Source: an uncultured Spartobacteria bacterium (GTDB taxonomy: Bacteria; Verrucomicrobiota; Verrucomicrobiia; Chthoniobacterales; Terrimicrobiaceae). Taken from it: a stretch of 47,710 nt of DNA. The position numbers were made by a program, and so were the translations under genes. The DNA is taken from positions 1-47,710 of the forward strand of contig CALCJD010000054.1 of assembly GCA_937960895.1 (NCBI GenBank), written 5' to 3'. Of the stretch, positions 13,963 through 23,700 are shown piece by piece (positions within the stretch are counted from its first letter, which is position 1; each line of letters starts with the position of its first letter). The notes under the pieces are model-generated. The model searched no databases. It worked only from the letters and a program-made list of their open reading frames with translations, and was not told the DNA's origin.

Positions 13963-16900
13963 AAGACGAAAACCAAACGCCCCAACCCTGGATCGATCCG
14001 ACCCTTGAGGCCCGCATCGTCGCCAGCGTGCTGGGCGAAACCTCCGCCTTCGAGGCGGCGGAAATCGAACGCCTCGTTGCCGCCCATCCGGAACTGGCCC
14101 TCTTCAAACGCCGGATCGAAGCCACCCACGCCCTGGTGGAAAGCGCCCACCGGCCTGAAAATCCCAAAATCCAACTCTCCCCGGAACGCCGCCGCAAACT
14201 GCTGGAAACCATCGGCGTTCCCGCCGTTGCGCCCCCGAAAAAAATCCACGCGCTCCCCGCACCCACTCCCTGGTGGAGTTCGCCCCTGCTCATTCGCGCC
14301 GCCGCCTGCCTGATTATGACCGGGCTGGCGGTGGCGCTTTTGTCCTCCATCACCCTCTATCAGTCCGCTCCGGGTATCGCGGGTTTCTCCGACGGAGAAG
14401 CCGGCTTCGTGCAAAGAGACAGTGTCGCCATCTCCGTCCCGCATTCCGCAACCGAACCAGCTCCCATGCTCGCAGACGTTCCTCTGACAGGACGTCTGTT
14501 TCGCCCCGATGCTCAGCCGACTCCGCCGTCCTTCGCTTCCGCACCTGCATTAAGCGCTCCTCCGACTTCCGCCGCAGGCGACGACGTGAGGAGTCGTCCA
14601 AACGCCGCCTCCGAACTCGATAAACCAATCATGACGACACCGGGATCCATCGTGACGACCAGCGTCGTCACCAGCACTCAACCTTCCCATTTCGGGGAGC
14701 CAATTTCGCAGAATTTGGCCGCTGCACACGAGACCGCCCCGACTTCCCCAACGTTCCGTGGTCAAGTGAACCCAGCCTCGCCTTCCCGGATCGAATACGC
14801 CGATGCGCCCCCCCTGCAGGAAGCCCGGCTAGCTCTGGAAACGCTGCGGAATTCGGACGCGCTTGAGAAAACGGAGATGCTCCTGAAGGAGTCTCCGGCC
14901 TCCGACGAACAGCGAAACCTGCAGAAACGCGCCTTGGCCCAATTTGCTTCGGACGCCCAATGGGAATCGCCAGCTTCGATGGATCTCGAACAGTCGGCTG
15001 TGCAGATTGACAAAACCGAACAGACCATCGACTCGGACACTTCTCACCTGTTCCGCGGCGTTCCCACGGTCGCCGCGAAAGACGAAGTCCTCCGCTCGGA
15101 ACAAAATGCCCTGCACAGCTTGAACGCCGGCCGGAAGAGTTTGGGCGACAGGGACGACCGGCGAGCGGGAGGGAATATCGGAATGGCAGCGCCATCATCG
15201 ACCACGACCGCCTCCGTAAGTGCAAATTCCATCGACGCTTTGCTCTTTGGAACGCCATCTGACCAGGTCGTCCCCGCCCCTGTCTCGCCCGCTCCCATGG
15301 CAACGTCAAACGCTCCGTCAGGAGCAATGCACGAAAATGTGATCAATCAGCCGATCTTCTCGACCCGCGCGGGCGAGGAGGTCGTGTTCGATGGATTTAT
15401 CAACTACGGGTCGCCAATCAACACGGTGACGGTCAAAAGCGGCGCACGTGTCACCACATACGAAGTTCGCGAGTTTTCCCCTCCCACGGAATATCATCCG
15501 TCCCAAGTCGAGGAAGCTAAAAAGCTCCTTCAGGAAGCAGAGGGCTTTTCCGAAACCGGCCGTTACGATCTCGCCACTAAACGGTACGAACAAGCCCTGA
15601 ATCTCGACCGTTCCAACGCGGAGGCGCGCAGGAGACTTGCGGAAGTCCAAGACGCAAAAACCAAATATTATGACTCCGCTTCTAATGCGACCCAGAGCCG
15701 GGCGTTGTGGCAGGTCGATCGATCCTGGGAGCGCCCCGTGCGGAGATTCCAAGCGGGTCCAACAACCATCGTTGGCCAGCAATCCACCGCACCGATCGTC
15801 CAAAAACTGAATTCCATCGTGATCCCCCGGGTCGACATGCAGGAAACCTCCGTCGCCGGCGCGCTTGAGTTCCTCCGACAACGCGCCCGGGATTTGGACA
15901 CTTCCGAGCAGGAAACCTCCAAGAAAGGTGTTAAGCTGACCCTCGATCTTCCCGCAGATTTCAAGGCCGACTCCAACAAGATCACCCTGCAGCTCAACAA
16001 TGTGAGCCTGATGGAAGCCCTCCGGTACGTCACCGAGCTTTCCGGGTTGAAATACAAGATCAACGCCGAGGGCATTGCCGTGGTTCCTTTGGCCGAAGTC
16101 ACCCAGGAGCTCGTGACCAAGGAGTATCGGGTTCCAGCCGGGTATCTTTCCCCGGGACAGGATGCGAAGGCCTTTCTCGAAGCCCAGGGAGTTTTTTTCC
16201 CGGCGGGGGCCACCGCAATTGATATGCCCGGTTCCGGGAAGCTCCTCGTAAAGAACACCCATAGTGCTCTCGAAATCATCGATTCCTTCATACCGATGCC
16301 GGGAACTGCGTGGAAACCCGACGCTTCCCAGGCCGAAACGCCCGCCAGCCAGCAACCTTTCTCCACCTTCTCCCTCCACGTCAGCGATGTTTCCTTCCAA
16401 CTCGCCAAGGACGCGCTGGCCCGCGGCTCCCGAGCGGAACCTGACCGCATCCGCGCCGAAGAATTTTACAATGCCTTCGATTATAATGATCCTGCTCCCG
16501 GCGCGGGCGAGGAAGTCGCCTGCCGCATCGAGCAGGCGGCGCATCCGTTTCTGCAACAGCGCAATCTCGTGCGCATCGCGGTCAAAGTCGCCGCCGTGGG
16601 CCGGGCGGCGAATCAACCGCTGCGCCTGACTGTTCTGCTCGACACGTCCGGATCGATGGAACGCGAAGATCGGGCCGCGTCGGTGCGCCGGGCTTTGCAA
16701 AGCCTCGTTTCCCTGCTCGGTCCGAACGATCGCATCACCCTCATCGGCTTCGCCCGCACGCCGCGCCTGCTCGCGGAGAACGTGCCGGGCGACCAGGCGG
16801 AAAAACTCGTCGAAATCGCCGCGCACACACCGTCGCAGGGCGGAACCAACCTGGAGGAGGCCCTGACCCTCGCCTCCGAATTGGCCCTCAAACACAGGCT

Positions 16901-17639
16901 CGACAACGCCCAAAACCGCATCGTCCTGCTCACCGACGGCGCGGCCAATCTCGGCAATGCCAATCCCGAACGGCTCGCCACCCATATTCAAAAAACCCGC
17001 CAGCAGGGCATTTCCTTCGATGCCTGCGGCGTCGGCGCCAACGGGCTCAATGACGAAATCCTGGAAGCCCTCACCCGCAAGGGCGATGGACGGTATTATT
17101 TCCTCAACAAGCCCGAGGACGCCGGCGAAGGATTTGCCCGCCGGCTCGCCGGCGCCTTTCGGCCCGCCGCGGAAAACGTCAAGGTGCAGGTCGTTTTCAA
17201 CCCCGCCCGCGTCGGACGTTATCGCCTCATCGGGTTTGAACAGCATCTCCTCAAACAGGAGGACTTCCGCAATGACAGCGTGCAGGCGGCCGAACTGTCC
17301 GCCGAAGAGGCCGGCGTGGCGCTTTATCAAATCGAACCCCTGCCCGAAGGGAACGGCGAATTGGGCGAAGTTTTTGTGCGCTTCCGCGATCCCGCCACCG
17401 GCCGCACGGTCGAGCGCTCCTGGACCATGCCGTATGAGGAACGCCCTCCGTCCTTCGACCGTGCCTCGCCATCGCTGCAGCTTGCCGGCGTCTCCGCCCT
17501 GCTGGCGGAAAAACTGCGCGGCAACGAACAGATCGATCTCGGGACCCTTGCGCCCGTTCTGAACAACCTGCGTGCACACTACGGAGAACAACCGCGGGTC
17601 GGCGAACTGCTTCAGATGTTCGAGCACATGCGCCGTTAG
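13959..17639 (+). CDS. Anti-sigma-like membrane protein with TPR, STN and vWA (YfbK-like) domains
   Basis: A 1226-residue protein starting on the sigma factor's stop. Layout: cytoplasmic head about 1-105 (LEARIVASVLGETSAFEAAE..., anti-sigma-like, without a zinc HxxxCxxC motif); one membrane helix about 108-131; a long low-complexity Ser/Thr/Pro/Ala-rich linker about 132-500; a TPR pair about 514-569 (YDLATKRYEQALNLDRSNAE); an STN/secretin-N-like module about 619-775 (VDMQETSVAGALEFLRQRA, LQLNNVSLMEALRYVTELS, KNTHSALEIIDSF); then a YfbK-type region with 'VSDVSFQLAKDAL', and a vWA domain with MIDAS DTSGSM (Asp895) and TDGAANLG, and a DUF3520-like tail. I infer that it holds the ECF factor at the membrane and senses through its periplasmic part. 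Confidence 0.88.
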   Translation: MKDENQTPQPWIDPTLEARIVASVLGETSAFEAAEIERLVAAHPELALFKRRIEATHALVESAHRPENPKIQLSPERRRKLLETIGVPAVAPPKKIHALPAPTPWWSSPLLIRAAACLIMTGLAVALLSSITLYQSAPGIAGFSDGEAGFVQRDSVAISVPHSATEPAPMLADVPLTGRLFRPDAQPTPPSFASAPALSAPPTSAAGDDVRSRPNAASELDKPIMTTPGSIVTTSVVTSTQPSHFGEPISQNLAAAHETAPTSPTFRGQVNPASPSRIEYADAPPLQEARLALETLRNSDALEKTEMLLKESPASDEQRNLQKRALAQFASDAQWESPASMDLEQSAVQIDKTEQTIDSDTSHLFRGVPTVAAKDEVLRSEQNALHSLNAGRKSLGDRDDRRAGGNIGMAAPSSTTTASVSANSIDALLFGTPSDQVVPAPVSPAPMATSNAPSGAMHENVINQPIFSTRAGEEVVFDGFINYGSPINTVTVKSGARVTTYEVREFSPPTEYHPSQVEEAKKLLQEAEGFSETGRYDLATKRYEQALNLDRSNAEARRRLAEVQDAKTKYYDSASNATQSRALWQVDRSWERPVRRFQAGPTTIVGQQSTAPIVQKLNSIVIPRVDMQETSVAGALEFLRQRARDLDTSEQETSKKGVKLTLDLPADFKADSNKITLQLNNVSLMEALRYVTELSGLKYKINAEGIAVVPLAEVTQELVTKEYRVPAGYLSPGQDAKAFLEAQGVFFPAGATAIDMPGSGKLLVKNTHSALEIIDSFIPMPGTAWKPDASQAETPASQQPFSTFSLHVSDVSFQLAKDALARGSRAEPDRIRAEEFYNAFDYNDPAPGAGEEVACRIEQAAHPFLQQRNLVRIAVKVAAVGRAANQPLRLTVLLDTSGSMEREDRAASVRRALQSLVSLLGPNDRITLIGFARTPRLLAENVPGDQAEKLVEIAAHTPSQGGTNLEEALTLASELALKHRLDNAQNRIVLLTDGAANLGNANPERLATHIQKTRQQGISFDACGVGANGLNDEILEALTRKGDGRYYFLNKPEDAGEGFARRLAGAFRPAAENVKVQVVFNPARVGRYRLIGFEQHLLKQEDFRNDSVQAAELSAEEAGVALYQIEPLPEGNGELGEVFVRFRDPATGRTVERSWTMPYEERPPSFDRASPSLQLAGVSALLAEKLRGNEQIDLGTLAPVLNNLRAHYGEQPRVGELLQMFEHMRR

Positions 17640-17713
17640 TCACGAAAGACTGACAAGCTTTTTACAAATTTCTGACAATTCGGACCACCCGTCCGGCCAC
17701 ACTTCCCCATCCC

Positions 17714-20700
17714 ATGAAAACCATCCTCGCGTCCTTCCTTCGCCGCGTCGCCCCCCAAAATCCAGCCCCTCGCAGGGGACGACGCCAGGAGTCCCGGAAC
17801 CTGGTCCGCCATTTCGACACAAAACGCTCCATAGAGCGCTCCCATCCCACCAAACCAAATGACCCGCAGCGAGCCCGCAGACAGCCAATCCTCTCCCTCC
17901 TCCTCGCCACCCTCCTTTCCTTCCCGCTCCTCGCACAATCGCCCAACCGCGTCGACGCCGCGAGCGTTTCCGCCCAGGTGGCCCCCGGCGACGGCCACCT
18001 CATCCTCGAAGCCCGCGGCGTGTTGCCGGAATCCCCGCTCTTCTTTTCGGCGACCGCCAGCACATCCATCACACCGGGCACGAAGGAAATCACCGCCATC
18101 GCCCAAGTGACCCTCCGCGTCCTTCAGGGTCGTCCGGACGTGCTGACGCTCGGCCTGAGTGGCGAGGGCGAGATCATCGAAGTCCGCGGCCCCGGACTGC
18201 AGGACTGGTCGGTGCGGCAGGAGGCGGGAAAACGTTATCTGGATCTGCGGCCCAAACTCGAAAAAGGCTCTCCGACCCCGCGGGATTGGACGCTCACCGT
18301 CAAGGCACGCCTCGCCCAGCCGACCATTCCCGGCCAATTCACCCTGCCCGTTCTCACGGCGGGAAACGCCGTCGGCTTTGCCAACGAAATCACCATTTCC
18401 CCCGGCGAGGCCGTCGATGTTCGGGTCGCCGCCGCGGAAGGTCTGGTTCCCGTTCGGTCCCAAAAACAGTCCCGTCGCGAACAACGCTTTTTCGGCACGG
18501 GCGACATTCTGCTCGCCGCCCGACTTCTGCCGCGCGGATCGGCCCTCTCCGACGCCGAACTCTTCGATGTGGAGCTCACCGGAAAACTCGACGAAGCGGC
18601 CCGCTGCGTGCGGTTCCTTCTGCGCGGCGAAGCGCGCGTCCGCGAGGCCGGAACCCGCATCCCCCTGCTCTCCGGCAATGCCGCCCTGTCCGGCGCGACC
18701 TCGGGCGACGGATGGCATGCCGAACTCAGGAATTCCGCCACCGAGCTGGTGTTTGAGCGTGCGGGAACTTTTCCGCTCGAACTCGCCTTTGTCGCCGGCA
18801 TTACCGAAGGTCCCTGGACATCCCTCGACTTTCGGATGCCGGCCGGCGCGGTGGTGCCGATGATCCTGGAAGGTCTGCCCAAGGAGGTCGCCTTCAACCC
18901 GAATGCCGCGGTGGTACCCGACGCCACGACGCGAAAAGGATTCCTGGCCGCCAATGGCAACGCCTCGGTGGAATGGCGCCAGGCCCGGGATGCGGGGACC
19001 GGGGCGTTGTCCTTCACCACCCAGGAAATCAGCGAGGTGCGCCTGGGCGCCGGACTCCTGCGCCAAACCTCCCAATTCGACTTCCGCATCCTGCAGGGCC
19101 GCCTGCCCTCGGTCCGTCTGCGGCTCAATGGGCCCGGGGAAATTCTCGGCGTCGAAGGCCCGACCGTGCTCGGATGGAAGGTGGTGCCGGACGGATCACA
19201 GCGCCTGCTCGAAGTGCAGTTGAGCCGTCCGTTTGACAGAGCGGGAACGCTGGTCGTGCGGAGTCAGTCGCCGCTGGGCAATTTTCCCGTGAAAGCCGCC
19301 CCCCTGCAACTCACGCCGGAAGGCGGGGTGCGCCACTCGGGACTCCTGCGCATCACCAGCGAGGGTGCGGTCCGACTTGAGGTTTCCGAGGCGACGGGCC
19401 TGATGCAACTCGCCCCGGCCCAGTTTCCCGGGCCGTCCCTGAAAAACCCTGCCCGGCAGGTCTTTGTCTATCGCTTTCCCTCGGCCAACTACACCTGCCG
19501 CATCGACGCGAATCAGATCCTTCCCGAGGTCAGCGTCTCGCAAATTGTCCTTTATCAACTCGCCGAGACCGACCGTGTCATTTCCGCCGACCTCGAACTC
19601 GACATCCGCGAAGCGCCCCTGCGCGAATGGGCGATGCGCATTCCCGAAGGGTACGCGGTCGTGTCCGCCTCCGGCGCCAGCGTGGCCGATTATGTCGCCG
19701 AAAGCGAAACGCAGGACGGCTCGCGCGTGCTGAAATTTCTGTTCACGTCGTCCGTGGAAGGACGCCAGCTGATCCGCCTGCGCCTGGAAAAAAACCAGGC
19801 GTCCGCCGCCGGGGAATGGATGCTGCCTGCGCTGATTTTCCCCGGCGCGAAATCCGTGCGCGGTCACATCGGCGTCGTGTCCACGCCCGGTTTCCGCATC
19901 CTGCCGGGAACGACGGAACACCTCACCGAACTGCCCCTGAATTATTTTCCCAATCAGATGCCCGGGCTCCAGCAAACCTACCGTCAGCGGGAACCCGACT
20001 GGTCCGCCACCGTGAAGATCGAAGCGCTCGGCCAAAACGTACAGGCGGACGTCTTCCACCTGTATTCCCTCAAGGAGGGCGTCGTCCACGGCAGCGTGCT
20101 GCTGAACTATTTTGTCGTCGGCGCCCCCGCCACCGAATTGCGCATCGAAGTACCCGAGTCGGCCGGCAACATCGATGTCATCGGCCAAAACGTCCGGCGA
20201 GACTGGCGGCAGGAGGGCAATCAGCTCATTGTTTCCCTCCACCAACCCGTCCTCGGTCCGGCCACGCTGCTTGTCACCTTCGAGCAACCGATGAGCGCGC
20301 GCGGCGGAACGATCCGGCCCGGCGAGGTGCGTCCGCTGGGCGTGCAGAGCGAACGTGGTTACGTGCAGGTGGTGAGTCCGCTGCAGGTCAAATCGCAAAT
20401 CCTCAAGGCCGAGGGCTCGCTACTGAAAATGGAGCCGCTGGAACTTCCCGCCGAATTCCGCGTACTGAGCAGTTCGCCGTCCCTGGCCGTTTACCAATAC
20501 ATCGCGCGGCCGTTTGCCCTCGAGATGGATGTCCAGTGGTTCACTCCGGCGGAAACCGTCGACCAATTGGTCGACTTTGCCCAGCTCTCCAGCCGCGTTT
20601 CGCGGGACGGACAGATCATCACGGAGGCGCGGTATTTTGTGAAGACACGCGGACGCAAGGCGCTCCGCTTGGTGCTTCCCGAGGGGGTCAAACTCTGGGA

Positions 20701-23700
20701 GGTCCGCGCCGATCACGCCACCGTCAATGCCCAGATCGACGGCGATCAGACCCTCATTCCTCTGCCACCCAAACTCAATCCCATGGACGTCGTGGAAGTT
20801 GTCCTGCGGCTTGGACAGACCGCGCGCCATCCGCGCTCCCCGGAACTGGCCACACCCCGCACGCAGGCTCCGACGGTTCTCGGCGAATGGACGGTGCGAG
20901 GCGATGCCGGCCAGTTGCTGGTGCCGAAATCCGGCACGGCGCAGTTGGTGCGACCGGCGCTGACCGAAACCGGCTTCGAATGGATTTCCGCCCGGACCAT
21001 CCCCACGCTGTTTCTTCTGCTGGGCCTCGCCGCGGCGGGGGTCCTCCTGCGAACCCGGGCTCCCTGGAAGATGCTGCTGGGTTTCCTGCTTTCGGCCATC
21101 CTGGTGATTCTGTCGCTGAATCTGGCCCTGGCCGCCGCGCGGGAGCGGCGTCCCAATCTGGCCCAACTCACCTACAGCGCCACCGTGGTTCCGGCCGGGG
21201 AAAACGTCACCCTGCAGATTGGCAATGTCGGCGCAGTGTGGGCCATGATTTCCCCCGCCGGCCTGTGCGCCGCCGCAGCCGGTATCGTCCTGCTGGCAAT
21301 GGCCGCCTTCCGGATCCGCATCGGCCGGACAAGCCCCATCTGGCAGGTGCCGGCGGGAGCCCTGTTGCTGGCGCTTGGCATCCTGGCCCAGCATGGAGGA
21401 GCGATTTTCTTCTTCCTGCTGACCGCCCTCGGCATTTTCAGCCTTCTCATGCTGCCGGCCTTCGCCGGCTGGATGCGCCGTCCCAAGGCGCTGATCCCTC
21501 CCGGCGCGGCCGCCGCCACGTCCCTCTTTCTGCTTTTCGCCTCGCCCATGCTGCTGACACCCGCCCACGGAGCGCCCGCCGAATCCATCGTTCAGGATTG
21601 GAAAATTCGCGAAGGACGGCTTTTCGGCGAGTTGGAAATGCGTGTGCGCGGCGAAGCCGGCGACAGTTTTCTTTTGCTCCGGCCGACGGCTGTGCTGACC
21701 GGTTTTCGCGCCGACCAGGGGGTGCGGATCAACAAGGTCGAACGAAACGGCGAGACCGAGTATTTTGTCGCTCTGGAAAAATCCGGCGCCTTCCAGGTTC
21801 GCGCAACGTTCGAATCGCCCGCCACGGATCTGATGCAAGGCCTCCCGTTGGTCTCCGGTCCGGCCGCCGCCCAACGCCTCACCGTTCAACTCGATCAGAG
21901 CGGCTGGGATTTCACCTCGCCCGCCGCCGTGAGTGTCCAGCCCCTGTCCGGCCTTCCGGAAAACACCAGCGGAGCCACCCTCGTACTCAAACCGTCAGGA
22001 ACCCCGGTCATCCAACTCCAATCCCAGAAACGAAACACCGCCGCGGAAAAAACGCGCTTCTTTGCCGAGGCGTCCAATCTTTTTGTTCCTGGCCCCGGGG
22101 TGGTCAACGGCTTCGGACGCGTCACAATCCGGCCGGTGCAGGGGCAGGTTTCCTCCCTGGAACTCGAGATTCCCAAAGGGTTCACCGTCGGCGATGTGCG
22201 CAACGGACCGGTGAGCGCCTGGCGGTTTGATCCCGCCACACGAAAACTCCGCGTGGACATCTCCCCGGCCCAGTCGGCAAACTTCAAGTTTGATGTCGAA
22301 ACCCAACTTGGCACCGCCGACCTTCCGGTCAATTTGACCCTCGATCCCGTGCGGATCCTCGGCGCGGAAGGTGAAGTCGGCATGATGGGTCTGGCCTTCG
22401 GCAACGATGCCCAGCCGGAAAACGTGCGCGGGACCTCTCCGATCAATCTCGAGGATTTCGACGCTTCGCTCATTCCCACCACGAAGGACGGCCAACCGCT
22501 GGCGCTGCTGCAGCAGGCCTTCCGCTACGGTCGCGACGGCGGCACGGTCACCCTGCGGGTCGCAGCGGTCGACCCGGAGGTTCGCGCCATCACCAGGCAG
22601 GTCTTGTCCTTCGGGGACGACCGTCTGGTTCTCGCCGCCGACCTGAACGTCGCCATCACCCGCGCCGGACTTTTCAAATTGAGTCTCCTGCTGCCGGAAG
22701 GCCTCGAGGTGGAAGCCATCAGCGGGTCCGCGCTCAGCCAGTGGACCGAATCGGTCGAGGACGGCAAACGGCTCGTCACCCTGCACCTCAACGGACGCAC
22801 CCTCGGGGACATCAGCTTCGCCCTCACCTTTGTCGGCGCAGCGCCCGCACCGCAGGACGCGTGGCCGGTGCCGCACCTTTCCCTGCGGGAAGCCACGCGC
22901 CAAACCGGCGAGCTGTTTCTGGTCCCCGAAAAAGGCATCCGTCTGCGCGCGACCAAACGCGAAGGTGTTTCCCAAATGGACGCCCGCGCCGCGGGAGAAA
23001 CCAAACTCGGCGCGCTGGCGTTCCGCCTGCTTCAGGAAAACTGGACGCTTCAACTTGGCATCGAAGCCCTTGAGCCCTGGGTGACCGTCCATGCGCTGCA
23101 GGAGGTCACCCTGCGTGAAGGTCAAACCCTCACCCGGCTGGCCCTGCGCTACCGGGTGGACAATGCCGCGGTGAAACAACTTCGCCTGCGCCTGCCGGGA
23201 CTGACCGAAAACCAGCTCCAGACCGTGCGCGGCAGCGGACCGGCGGTCAACGACCTCGTCCCCATTCCCGGCGAAAAGGACCTCTGGGAAATCCGCTTTC
23301 AGCGCGGCATCGTGGGGGAAACCGACGTGCAGATCGAATACCAGGGCCAGACCGCCCGGGACCAGGGGCGGGAAACCCTCCTGCCCCCCGTGTTCGAATC
23401 CGTGCGGCAGGTCACGCAGTTTGTCTCCGTGCGCGGCAGCGGACGCATCGAACTGGACGCCGGCCCCCAACCGCGCGGCTGGCAGCGCGTCGACTGGAGC
23501 AGCCTTCCCGCCCATCTGCAGAATGCCTCCGACCGCAGCATTCCGGCCCTGTGTTTCCGTGTGGCGGAGCCCGACGGACCGCTCACCATCGACGTCCGGC
23601 GTCACAATGTGGCCGACGCGCTCAAGCTTCGGGTCACCTGCGGATCCCTGACCACGCTTTTCTCTCCGCAGGGTCCGTCGCTCACCGCGATGGAGCTGAC

